Assembly: GCF_012726235.1 (NCBI RefSeq)
Contig: NZ_JAASAH010000010.1
Coordinates: 163,963-227,962, forward strand
Direction of reading: 5' to 3'
DNA length: 64,000 nt
DNA from: Streptomyces sp. HNM0574
Lineage (GTDB): Bacteria > Actinomycetota > Actinomycetes > Streptomycetales > Streptomycetaceae
The position numbers and the translations under genes are program-made. This document shows, piece after piece, positions 41,779-49,829 of this stretch. Position 1 is the stretch's first letter. Each line of letters begins with the position of its first letter. The notes under the pieces were generated by a model. The model ran no database searches and was not told where the DNA came from. It worked only from the letters and a program-made list of their open reading frames with translations.

Positions 41779-42927
41779 GTGCTTCTGAGAACCTTCGGCT
41801 GGTCCTTCGGCGTCACCGTCGCCGGTCTGGCCTTCGCCGCCTTTGCCTGGGGATGGGAGGCGTTCGCTCTGGTGGCGATGCTCTCCATCCTGGAGATCTC
41901 GTTGTCCTTCGACAACGCGGTGGTCAACGCGGGCGTGCTCAAGAAAATGAACGCCTTCTGGCAGAAGATCTTCCTGACCATCGGCATTCTCATCGCCGTG
42001 TTCGGTATGCGGCTGGTCTTCCCGGTCGTCATCGTGGCCATCAGCGCCAAGGTGGGGCCGATCGAGGCCGTGCAACTGGCCCTGGACAACCCGGATCAGT
42101 ACCAGCAGCTCGTCACGGACGCCCACCCGGCGATCGCCGCCTTCGGTGGCATGTTCCTGCTGATGATCTTCCTCGACTTCATCTTCGAGGAGCGCGAGCA
42201 CAAGTGGCTGGCCTGGCTGGAGCGCCCGCTGGCCAAGCTCGGCAAGGTGGACATGCTGTCCGTCTGCATCGCGCTGATCCTGCTCCTCCTCTCCGCCATG
42301 TACCTCGCGACCGAGGCGCACCAGCACGGCGGTACGCACGCGGACAAGTCCGGCACCGTCCTGTTGTCCGGCATCGCGGGCCTCATCACGTACCTCATCG
42401 TGGGCGGGCTCTCCGGGCACTTCGAGAACAAGCTCGAAGAGGAGGAGGAGAAGGAACAGGAAGCCGAGGAGGCGGCCAAGCGCGCGGGCAAGGACCCGAG
42501 CATGGTCGGACTCGCGGGCAAGGCGGCCTTCTTCATGTTCCTGTACCTCGAAGTGCTGGACGCCTCCTTCTCGTTCGACGGTGTGATCGGCGCGTTCGCC
42601 ATCACCAACGAGATCTTCTGGATGGCGCTGGGCCTCGGTATCGGTGCCATGTACGTCCGTTCGCTCACCGTGTACCTGGTCCGCCAGGGCACCCTGGACG
42701 ACTACGTCTACCTGGAGCACGGCGCGCACTACGCGATCGGCGCCCTCGCGGTGATCCTCCTCGTCACCATCCGGTATGAGATCAACGAGGTCATCACCGG
42801 TCTGATCGGGGTGTGCCTGATCGCCGCCTCCTTCTGGTCCTCCGTGCGGCGCAACCGCAGGCTGGAGGCCGAGGGCGGCGACGGCGGAGACGGCGAGAAG
42901 CAGCCGGAACCCGTCAAGCAGGGCTGA
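41779..42927 (+). CDS. DUF475 family integral membrane protein (TerC-like)
   Basis: 382 residues; GTG 41779 is preferred to TTG 41767 because homologues begin near LLRTFGWSFGVT. About eight membrane segments form two related halves, each with a conserved intramembrane acidic motif: LEISLSFDNAVVNAGVLKK (about residues 37-55) and LDASFSFDGVIGAFAITNE (about 261-279). A very acidic, helical cytoplasmic loop (LEEEEEKEQEAEEAAKRAG) separates them. DUF475 belongs to the LysE/TerC-like superfamily, whose members move or sense metal ions, often manganese. In this operon it is probably the membrane partner of TerD. Confidence 0.9.
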   Translation: MLLRTFGWSFGVTVAGLAFAAFAWGWEAFALVAMLSILEISLSFDNAVVNAGVLKKMNAFWQKIFLTIGILIAVFGMRLVFPVVIVAISAKVGPIEAVQLALDNPDQYQQLVTDAHPAIAAFGGMFLLMIFLDFIFEEREHKWLAWLERPLAKLGKVDMLSVCIALILLLLSAMYLATEAHQHGGTHADKSGTVLLSGIAGLITYLIVGGLSGHFENKLEEEEEKEQEAEEAAKRAGKDPSMVGLAGKAAFFMFLYLEVLDASFSFDGVIGAFAITNEIFWMALGLGIGAMYVRSLTVYLVRQGTLDDYVYLEHGAHYAIGALAVILLVTIRYEINEVITGLIGVCLIAASFWSSVRRNRRLEAEGGDGGDGEKQPEPVKQG

Positions 42928-42934
42928 CGCGGGG

Positions 42935-42971
42935 CACACCGGCGGGACGGGAACGTCGTCCCGCCGGTGTG
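42935..42971 (+). terminator. terminator after DUF475
   Basis: Perfect 15-bp arms (42935-42949 and 42957-42971) around a 7-nt loop, starting eight bases after the stop codon. It separates terD-terD-DUF475 from the TerA-like gene. Confidence 0.75.
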
Positions 42972-43043
42972 TCACCGGGGCCGGTTTGCGGAACGCTCCC
43001 AGCAGTTGGAGTACCCGGAGCAGGTGTTGAGTGGGGGTGCGTG

Positions 43044-43799
43044 ATGGTCTCCCTCTGGGAGAACTGGCGGAACGGCGTGGGCATGGGGAGGCGCGGTCCG
43101 AAATTCGACACGGTCGGCGGGCCGAACACGTACGCCGTCGAACTGACCAAGCGCTATGCGTCGATCTCGCTGACGAAGCAGGGCGCCGACACGGGCAGCA
43201 TGCGGGTCAACCTGTCCTGGCGGATGCGGAGTTCGGACCTGAACCGGAAGCCGAAGCGCGGTTCGCTGCGGCACCCGTTGCAGATGCTGAAGCCCGAGGT
43301 GGTGCAGACGCACACCCAGGGCGTGGTGAACGTCGACCTCGACCTGGCGTGCATGTACGAGATGGCCGACGGCACCAAGGGTGTGGTCCAGCCGCTCGGC
43401 GGCTTCCTCGGGGACCTGAACTCCCCGCCGTACGTGAAGCTGAGCGGGGACGACCGGTTCGGCTCACCCTCCGGTGAGTCCGTCTACGTCAACCTCGATC
43501 ACAAGGACGACATCAAGCGCCTGCTGTTCTTCGTCTACATCTACGACGGAACGCCGGCCTTCGACCGTACGGACGCGCTCGTCACGCTGCACCCGAGCAA
43601 CGGGCCGCGGGTCGAGGTCGCGCTGGACGAGCACGCGCCGCAGGCCCGTTCCTGCGCGGTGCTGCTCTTCGAGCACCAGAAGGGCGAGCTGATGGTCCGC
43701 CGCGAGGTGCGCTACGTCTACGGCTTCCAGGCGGAGCTGGACCGGCTGTACGGCTGGGGCCTGCAGTGGGGACGCGCGCTCAAGGAGGGCAGCGTCTGA
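43044..43799 (+). CDS. TerA-like tellurium resistance protein
   Basis: 251 residues from ATG 43044 (GTG 43041 is possible). An N-terminal basic segment (MVSLWENWRNGVGMGRRG) precedes KYDTV-like PKFDTVGGPNTYAVELTKRY. The central region resembles the TerA group of TerD-domain proteins: VNVDLDLACMYEMADGTKGV, the metal-binding style GGFLGDLNSPPYVKLSGDDR, and DDIKRLLFFVYIYDGTPAFD. Predicted soluble. It forms part of the Ter complex that, in the published model, sits under the membrane with TerC. Convergent with the third TerD. Confidence 0.85.
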   Translation: MVSLWENWRNGVGMGRRGPKFDTVGGPNTYAVELTKRYASISLTKQGADTGSMRVNLSWRMRSSDLNRKPKRGSLRHPLQMLKPEVVQTHTQGVVNVDLDLACMYEMADGTKGVVQPLGGFLGDLNSPPYVKLSGDDRFGSPSGESVYVNLDHKDDIKRLLFFVYIYDGTPAFDRTDALVTLHPSNGPRVEVALDEHAPQARSCAVLLFEHQKGELMVRREVRYVYGFQAELDRLYGWGLQWGRALKEGSV

Positions 43800-43857
43800 C
43801 CCGGGCACGCTGAGCCCCAACCTCCGCCGCGCACGGGCCGGTTGGGGACGGAAAGCG

Positions 43858-43902
43858 AAAGGGCGGCCGGTACGGATCGACGATCCGTACCGGCCGCCCT
43901 TT
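43858..43902. terminator. bidirectional rho-independent terminator
   Basis: Perfect 21-bp arms (43858-43878 and 43882-43902) around GAC, with A residues on one side and a T run on the other, so it can work both ways between the convergent TerA-like and TerD genes. Confidence 0.9.
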
Positions 43903-43915
43903 TTGGCGTGCCCCG

Positions 43916-45010
43916 TCAGCGGTTGACGAACTGCGGCCCCTGCGGCGGCAGCGTGAAGTTCGGGTCCGGCTGCGGATAGCCGTACGCGGGCTGCGGGTAC
44001 CCGTACGCGGGCTGGGTGGCGGGCGGGTGCTGCGGCGGCTGCGGGTAGCCGTAGCCGGGCTGCGGCACCGCCTGCGTCGGCCCGTGCGCGTCGTACCCCG
44101 GTGCGGCCGCCGGCGGGGCGCCGGGCGGGCCGCCGACGGGTGCCCCGTGGCTGCCCTGCACCGTGAACGCCGCGGCGCCGGCCTGCGTCTCCGGCTGCGG
44201 ACGCGGCTCGGGCTCCGGCCCCGGCGGTTCCGGTTCCGGTCCGGGCGGGCCCGGCGGGGGGCCGGGGGGCGGTCCGGGCGGCGGCCCCGGTACGGGACCG
44301 GGTTCGGGGCGCGGTTCCGGTACGGGCTCGGGCGGCGGGAAGTCGGGCTCCGGCGGCGGCTGCGGGATGCTGGCGGCGGGGACGGTGGCGTCCGGGTCCG
44401 CCTCGGGCGCGGGGGCTTCCCGGGGCTCCGCCGGGGCGTCCTCGCGGCCGCCGTCCGCGTCGCCCTCGACGGAGACGCCGAAGTGCGTGGCCAGGCCGAG
44501 GAGTCCGCTCTCGAAGCCCTGGCCCAGGGCGCGGAACTTCCAGCCGTCGCCGCGGCGGTAGAGCTCGCCGCACAGCATCGCCGACTCCGAGCCCGTCTCC
44601 GGCGCGATGTCGAAGCGGACCAGCGGCTCGTCCGGCACCGTGCCGTCGGCGCCGCGGCCGTAGAGCAGCAGGTGGAAGTCGCTCAGGCCGGCGAAGGTGC
44701 CGCCGTCGGCCGAGGCGGCGAGGACGACCCGCTCGACGCCGCCGTCGAGCTCGGCCGCGTCGACCTCCAGGGCGTCCGTGAAGCGGTCGCCCTCCTGGGC
44801 CTTGGCCAGGTGGCGCACCGGTTCGGTGGGGTGGTCGGGCTGGTTGTAGAAGACGAAGTCCGCGTCGGTGCGCACTCGGCCCGGCTCCCCGAGGAGCAGC
44901 GCCGAGGCGTCGACGTCGGGGGCCTCGGCTCCGGCCGACCAGCACAGAACGGCACGCACCGACGCCGTCTCCAGCTGGATGTTCGACCCTTTGACCATGG
45001 CGTGCGTCAT
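43916..45010 (-). CDS. TerD-domain protein with long proline-rich C-terminal tail
   Basis: 364 residues from ATG 45010. The N-terminal 190 residues are a diverged TerD domain (GSNIQLETASVRAVLCWSAG, PDVDASALLLGEPGRVRTDA, DFVFYNQPDHPTEPVRHLAK, WKFRALGQGFESGLLGLATH). The glycine-rich KGGN start of TerD is missing, and several calcium-ligand aspartates differ. From about residue 195 there is a low-complexity tail of Pro, Glu and Gly, with PGPPPGPPPGPPPGPPG and, near the C-terminus, repeated YGYPQP units. Such tails often bind other proteins or the cell surface. It faces the CitE-like lyase gene across a 212-bp divergent region. Confidence 0.9.
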   Translation of the reverse strand: MTHAMVKGSNIQLETASVRAVLCWSAGAEAPDVDASALLLGEPGRVRTDADFVFYNQPDHPTEPVRHLAKAQEGDRFTDALEVDAAELDGGVERVVLAASADGGTFAGLSDFHLLLYGRGADGTVPDEPLVRFDIAPETGSESAMLCGELYRRGDGWKFRALGQGFESGLLGLATHFGVSVEGDADGGREDAPAEPREAPAPEADPDATVPAASIPQPPPEPDFPPPEPVPEPRPEPGPVPGPPPGPPPGPPPGPPGPEPEPPGPEPEPRPQPETQAGAAAFTVQGSHGAPVGGPPGAPPAAAPGYDAHGPTQAVPQPGYGYPQPPQHPPATQPAYGYPQPAYGYPQPDPNFTLPPQGPQFVNR

Positions 45011-45064
45011 GGCTTCATCCTGCCCTCCGGGCGCGCTCCGCGACAACGCGGGGCCCGCCGTGTG

Positions 45065-45079
45065 TACGCGGAGGTAACT
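45065..45079. repeat. 15-bp element shared with the aceE upstream region
   Basis: TACGCGGAGGTAACT, identical to 38818-38832. It lies 55 bp upstream of the tailed TerD start (minus strand) and about 145 bp before the CitE-like gene (plus strand). At aceE the same strand orientation relative to the gene is kept, at 83 bp. A candidate binding site for a shared regulator. Confidence 0.55.
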
Positions 45080-45222
45080 TCACGTTCACCCCATGCGGAA
45101 CTCTTGTCCGGGTCTCGTACGTACGATAAGTGGCTGGTTCTCGCCCAGGCATCGGTGCCGGGCGGAGCAGCGCGAGCAGAGACGGCCCGGTCGGTCAGGG
45201 CAGGATGTGGGGACGGGCTTTC

Positions 45223-46410
45223 ATGCGGCACTTCGGCCATCTGTCGTCCGCGGACAGGCGGGCGCTCTTCCATAAGGAGCCGGTGGAGTTCACCGCCGAC
45301 TCCCCGGCGGACACCCTCGCCGTCGCGCTCGGCGCCACCCTCTACAGCCCCGCCACCCGCGAGCACCTCGCCGCCGGTGTCCTCAAGCAGGCCAGGTGCG
45401 GGGTGGTGTCGATGGTGCTCTGCCTGGAGGACTCGATCGACGACGCCGAGGTCGCGGCGGCCGAGGAGAACCTCGTGCGGCAGTTCGGGCTGCTGGGCGC
45501 GGCGGCCGAGGAGGGCGAGGCCCTGCCGCTGCTGTTCGTCCGCGTCCGCGCCCCGGAGCAGGTCGGCGACCTCGTCCGGCGGCTGGGTCCGGCCGCGCGG
45601 CATCTGACGGGATTCGTGCTGCCGAAGTTCACCGAGGAGCGGGGGATTCCGTTCCTGGAGGCGGTGGCCGCGGCCGAAGCGGCGCACGGGCGGCCGCTGT
45701 TCGCGATGCCCGTCCTGGAGTCGCCCGGGCTGCTGCACCTGGAGACCCGCGCGGGCACGCTGGACGGGATCGCCCGCACGGTGGACAAGTACCGGGACCG
45801 GGTGCTCGCGCTGCGCCTCGGCGTGACGGACTTCTGCTCGGCGTACGGCCTGCGTCGTACGCCGGAGATGACGGCGTACGACGTGCAGCTCGTCGCCTCC
45901 GTCATCGGGGACGTCGTCAATGTGCTGGGGCGCGCGGACGGCACCGGGTTCACCGTCACGGGGCCGGTGTGGGAGTACTTCCGGCTCCAGGAACGCATGT
46001 TCAAGCCCCAGTTGCGGCAGAGCCCGTTCCGGGGCCGGGCCGAGGAGCTGCGCGCCGCGCTCATCGACCACGACCTGGACGGGCTGTTGCGCGAGGTCGA
46101 ACTGGACCGCGCCAACGGGCTGTTGGGCAAGACCTGCATCCACCCCTCGCACGTCCAGCCCGTGCACGCGCTCTCCGTGGTCAGCCACGAGGAGTACAGC
46201 GACGCGAGCGATCTGCTCTGCCCGGAGCGGAGCGGCGGCGGAGTGCTGCGTTCCGCGTACACGAACAAGATGAACGAGGTGAAGCCGCACCGCGCGTGGG
46301 CGGAACGGACGCTGCGGCGGGCCGAGCTGTTCGGCGTGGCACGGGAGGGCGTCGACTTCGTCGACCTGCTCGCGGCCGGCACCTCGGCCGTCGCCCGGAG
46401 CCCGGTCTGA
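45223..46410 (+). CDS. HpcH/HpaI-fold (CitE-like) C-C bond lyase of the Ter biosynthetic module
   Basis: 395 residues from ATG 45223 (ATG 45205 is an alternative). TIM-barrel of the HpcH/HpaI-citrate lyase superfamily: VVSMVLCLEDSIDDAEVAAA carries the acidic metal-ligand region, HLTGFVLPKFTEERGIPFLE the barrel strand, MPVLESPGLLHLETRAGTLD the conserved Glu, and LRLGVTDFCSAYGLRR a DFC variant of the family's GxxD motif. This is the subfamily found in Ter gene clusters (C-C_Bond_Lyase), distinct from true citrate lyase beta. It probably cleaves or forms a C-C bond in a sugar or nucleoside-like intermediate. It starts a run with the PRTase fusion and HAD genes. Confidence 0.88.
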   Translation: MRHFGHLSSADRRALFHKEPVEFTADSPADTLAVALGATLYSPATREHLAAGVLKQARCGVVSMVLCLEDSIDDAEVAAAEENLVRQFGLLGAAAEEGEALPLLFVRVRAPEQVGDLVRRLGPAARHLTGFVLPKFTEERGIPFLEAVAAAEAAHGRPLFAMPVLESPGLLHLETRAGTLDGIARTVDKYRDRVLALRLGVTDFCSAYGLRRTPEMTAYDVQLVASVIGDVVNVLGRADGTGFTVTGPVWEYFRLQERMFKPQLRQSPFRGRAEELRAALIDHDLDGLLREVELDRANGLLGKTCIHPSHVQPVHALSVVSHEEYSDASDLLCPERSGGGVLRSAYTNKMNEVKPHRAWAERTLRRAELFGVAREGVDFVDLLAAGTSAVARSPV

Positions 46411-46467
46411 CGCCGGGCGGGTGAACGGGCGGACGGGCACAGGCACTTCGAGCACAGGCACAGGCGG

Positions 46468-48987
46468 ATGCGGACAGACGTGAACGACGGCGGGGCCACG
46501 GCCCCGGGGGACGACGAGCGACAGATGAGCGATGCGGTGTGGTCCGGCGACTGGGTCGCCGAACGGCTGGGCGTGGAACTCGCCGGTGACGGGCTGAAGG
46601 ATCTGCTGGGGCTCGCGCTCCGGCGCAACCCCCGGCGCGCGCACCTGCTGGTGTCCCAGGTGCTCGGCAAGCACGTGCCGCAGCGTCCCGGCACCGTGCA
46701 CGGCGCGGGCCACGGGCTCGGCGCGCGGGTGCGGGCCCTGCTCGGGGAGGCGCGGGCACGGCGGGCGGTGGTGCTCGGGTACGCGGAGACCGCGACCGGG
46801 CTGGGGCACAGCGTCGCCGACGGCATCGGGGGCGTCCCCTACCTGCACTCGACGCGGCGCCCCGTGCCGGGCACGCGTCCCGTCGGCGGGTTCGAGGAGG
46901 AGCACAGCCACGCGACCTCGCACCTGCTGCTGCCCGAGGACCCCGGACTGCTGGGAGGCGAGGGCCCGTTGGTGCTCGTCGACGACGAGTTCTCCACCGG
47001 CAGGACGGTGCGCAACACCATCGCCGCGCTCCACCGGCGCCATCCGCGCGCGCACTACGTCGTGGTCGCGCTGGTCGACATGCGCTCCGCCCGGGACGTC
47101 GCGGACCTGGACGCCTTCGCGGCGGAGCTCGGCGCCCGGCTCGACGTCGTCTCCCTCGCGGCGGGACGCGTCACGCTCCCCGGGGACGTACTGGAGCGGG
47201 GACGGCGGCTGGTGGCGGAAGCGGAATCCGCAGCGGAGGCCGGGGGAGACACACCGGCCGAGGCCGTACGGGTCGGCCTGCGCTGGCCCGAGGGGCTTCC
47301 GGACGGCGGCCGGCACGGGTTCACCCCGGCGCACCGCGAGCGGCTGGAGGCCGCGCTCCCGGACCTGGCCGCCCAGCTGGCCGGGGCGCTGGCCGCGCGG
47401 GGAGTCACCGAGGGCGCGGGACGTGCGCCGCGCGTGCTCGTACTCGGCAGCGAGGAGCTGATGTACGTCCCCATGCGGCTGGGCTGCGCCCTGGAGGAGC
47501 AGCTCGGGGACCGCGCCGAGGTGCGCTTCTCGACCACCACCCGCTCACCGGTGCTCGCCGTCGACGACCCCGCGTACGCCATCCGCACCGCGCTCACCTT
47601 CCCCGCGCACGACGCGCCCGCCGACGGCCCCGGTGACCGGTACGCCTACAACATCGCGCCCGGGGCCGAGGCGGCGCGCCGGTTCGACGCCGTCGTCGCC
47701 GTGGTCGACTCGGCCGGCGACACCCCCGAACTCCACGCTCCCGGCGGCCTGCTGGCCCGCCTGGCCCCGCACACGGACACCCTGCTGCTCGCCACCGTCC
47801 CGTCCTACACGCCGGAACCGGAACCGGAAGCGGAAGCCGGTCCGGGGTCCCGACTCCCGGAGCCGCTCCGCGGCCCCCGCTTCTCCTCGTACGCGCCCGA
47901 GGACGTCGGCTGGCTGCTCCAGGACGTCTCGGAGGTGACGCTGGAGGCGCCGACGGAGGAGCGGGAGGAGGCCATCCAGAACGGCGGCGCGCACTACGCG
48001 GAGTCGCTCCCCGTCGAGTACCAGCCGAGCGCCGAGTACCAGCGGCTCTTCCACAGCGCCCTCGACGACGCGGCGGCCCGCATCGCCCGCGCCGTCGGCA
48101 CCGTCACCGAGACGGTGCTGGCCGAGCGCGGCCCCCGCCCCGTGCTGGTGTCGCTGGCCCGCGCGGGCACACCCGTCGGCGTGCTCATGCGGCGCTGGGC
48201 CCAGCAGGTGCACGGGCTCCGGCTCCCGCACTACGCCGTCTCGATCGTGCGCGGCCGGGGCATCGACACCACCGCGCTGCGCTGGCTCGCCGCCCACCAC
48301 GACCCGGCCGACGTCGTCTTCGTCGACGGCTGGACGGGCAAGGGCGCCATCACCCGGGAGCTGGCCGAGGCCCTCGCCCCGTACCCGGGCTTCGACCCGG
48401 AGCTCGCCGTACTCGCCGACCCGGGCGGCTGCGTGCGCACCTACGGCACCCGCGAGGACTTCCTCATCCCCTCCGCCTGCCTCAACTCGACCGTCTCCGG
48501 GCTGATTTCGCGCACCGTCCTGCGGGAGGGGCTGGTCGGCCCGGACGACTTCCACGGCGGCAAGTTCTACCGCGAGCTCGCCGGGTCCGACGTCTCCGGG
48601 CTCTTCGTCGACACCGTCGCCGCCCGCTTCGAGGAGGTACGCGCGTCCGCCGCCGCCGATTCCGCCGCCCTGCGCGCCGCCGACCGCGAGCCGACCTGGG
48701 CGGGCTGGCGGGCCGTCGAACGGATCAGTGAGGAGTACGGCATCGGCGACGTCAACCTCGTCAAACCGGGGGTCGGCGAGACCACCCGCGTCCTGCTGCG
48801 CCGCGTCCCGTGGAAGATCCTCGCGCGCAGGGGAGCGGGCAGCGACCTGGACCACGTACGACTGCTGAGTGAGCAGCGCGGAGTACCTGTGGAGGAGACC
48901 GACGACCTGCCGTACAGCTGCGTCGGCCTCATCCACCCCCGCTACACCAGGGGCGCCACCGGCGCGGACGGAAAGGCTGTCGCATGA
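46468..48987 (+). CDS. four-domain fusion: PRTase_2 - TRSP - PRTase_1 - PELOTA (Ter biosynthetic module)
   Basis: 839 residues. ATG 46468 is used; ATG 46525 is possible, and neither has a clear ribosome-binding site. Domains in order: a type I phosphoribosyltransferase (about 35-225) with the PRPP loop LVLVDDEFSTGRTVRNTI (about 168-185); a TRSP domain (about 320-450, VLVLGSEELMYVPMRLGCAL and RVRFSTTTRSP-like strand); a second PRTase (about 470-735, formerly annotated StiP protease) with LVSLARAGTPVGVLMRRW and the PRPP loop DVVFVDGWTGKGAITREL (about 615-632); and a PELOTA-like RNA-binding domain (about 745-830, GIGDVNLVKPGVGETTRVLL). The published Ter-system model has these enzymes making a nucleoside-like product. 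The stop overlaps the HAD start (ATGA). Confidence 0.85.
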   Translation: MRTDVNDGGATAPGDDERQMSDAVWSGDWVAERLGVELAGDGLKDLLGLALRRNPRRAHLLVSQVLGKHVPQRPGTVHGAGHGLGARVRALLGEARARRAVVLGYAETATGLGHSVADGIGGVPYLHSTRRPVPGTRPVGGFEEEHSHATSHLLLPEDPGLLGGEGPLVLVDDEFSTGRTVRNTIAALHRRHPRAHYVVVALVDMRSARDVADLDAFAAELGARLDVVSLAAGRVTLPGDVLERGRRLVAEAESAAEAGGDTPAEAVRVGLRWPEGLPDGGRHGFTPAHRERLEAALPDLAAQLAGALAARGVTEGAGRAPRVLVLGSEELMYVPMRLGCALEEQLGDRAEVRFSTTTRSPVLAVDDPAYAIRTALTFPAHDAPADGPGDRYAYNIAPGAEAARRFDAVVAVVDSAGDTPELHAPGGLLARLAPHTDTLLLATVPSYTPEPEPEAEAGPGSRLPEPLRGPRFSSYAPEDVGWLLQDVSEVTLEAPTEEREEAIQNGGAHYAESLPVEYQPSAEYQRLFHSALDDAAARIARAVGTVTETVLAERGPRPVLVSLARAGTPVGVLMRRWAQQVHGLRLPHYAVSIVRGRGIDTTALRWLAAHHDPADVVFVDGWTGKGAITRELAEALAPYPGFDPELAVLADPGGCVRTYGTREDFLIPSACLNSTVSGLISRTVLREGLVGPDDFHGGKFYRELAGSDVSGLFVDTVAARFEEVRASAAADSAALRAADREPTWAGWRAVERISEEYGIGDVNLVKPGVGETTRVLLRRVPWKILARRGAGSDLDHVRLLSEQRGVPVEETDDLPYSCVGLIHPRYTRGATGADGKAVA

Positions 48988-49829
48988 CCGGCACCACCCC
49001 CGGCGTCTTCGCCAGCGACCTCGACCGCACCCTCGTCTACTCCGCCGCCGCGCTGCACCTCACCGGCCCCGACGCCGAGGCGCCGCGCCTGCTCTGCGTC
49101 GAGGTGTACGAGGGCAGGCCGCTGTCGTACATGACGGAGACCGCCGCGCGGCTGCTGGCTGATCTGGCCCGGCGGACCGTCTTCGTCCCCGCCACCACCC
49201 GCACCCGCGCCCAGTACCGGCGCATCCGGCTGCCGGGCCCGCCGCCCCGCTACGCGGTCTGCGCCAACGGCGGGCACCTGCTCGTCGACGGCGAGTCCGA
49301 CCCCGGCTGGCACGCGCGGGTACGCGCCCGCCTCGCGGACTGCGCCCCGCTCGACGAGGTACGCGCCCGGCTGCGCCGCGACGCCGAGGCGGAGGGCTGG
49401 CTACTCAAGGACCGCGTCGCCGAGGACCTGTTCGCGTACCTCGTCATCGACCGCGAGAAGCTGCCCGCCGGCCGGGTGCGCGAGCTGGCCGCCTGGGCGG
49501 AACCGCGCGGCTGGACGGTCTCGCTCCAGGGCCGCAAGCTGTACGCCGTCCCGCGTCCGCTCACCAAGAGCGCCGCCGTCGCCGAGGTCGCCCGCCGGGT
49601 CGGCGCCCCCGCGACCTGCGCCGCGGGCGACTCGCTGCTCGACGCCGACCTGCTGCTCGCCGCCGACAGCGGCTGGCGCCCGGGCCACGGCGAACTCGCC
49701 GACAGCGGCTGGGCGGCACCGCACGTCACGGCGCTGGCCGAGCGCGGAGTCGCGGCGGGCGAACGCATCCTCCGGCTGGCCGCGGCGGCCGTCGACGGTT
49801 CCGAGCCGGCCGCCGTCAGGGTTCCCTGA
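48984..49829 (+). CDS. HAD-superfamily phosphatase of the Ter biosynthetic module
   Basis: 281 residues. HAD motif I is FASDLDRTLVYS (nucleophile Asp about residue 12, acid Asp 14), motif II the Thr in FVPATTRTRAQYRR, motif III the Lys in YAVPRPLTKSAAVAEVA, and motif IV the acidic GDSLLDADLLLAADSGWRPG. The cap between motifs II and III is the type IIB kind (as in Cof or sucrose-phosphate phosphatases). Overlap with the PRTase fusion (ATGA) makes it part of the same pathway, probably removing phosphate from the ribosylated product. Its 3' end overlaps the convergent DUF4383 gene by 14 bp. Confidence 0.9.
   Translation: MTGTTPGVFASDLDRTLVYSAAALHLTGPDAEAPRLLCVEVYEGRPLSYMTETAARLLADLARRTVFVPATTRTRAQYRRIRLPGPPPRYAVCANGGHLLVDGESDPGWHARVRARLADCAPLDEVRARLRRDAEAEGWLLKDRVAEDLFAYLVIDREKLPAGRVRELAAWAEPRGWTVSLQGRKLYAVPRPLTKSAAVAEVARRVGAPATCAAGDSLLDADLLLAADSGWRPGHGELADSGWAAPHVTALAERGVAAGERILRLAAAAVDGSEPAAVRVP

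Noticed and set aside
47545..48936. A 463-codon frame antisense to the PRTase fusion
   Set aside because: Shadow of the PRTase gene, whose own motifs are clear.
46468..48987. StiP-like cysteine protease
   Set aside because: The region matches the PRTase_1 family with a PRPP-binding loop (DGWTGKGAI). No catalytic Cys-His dyad could be placed.
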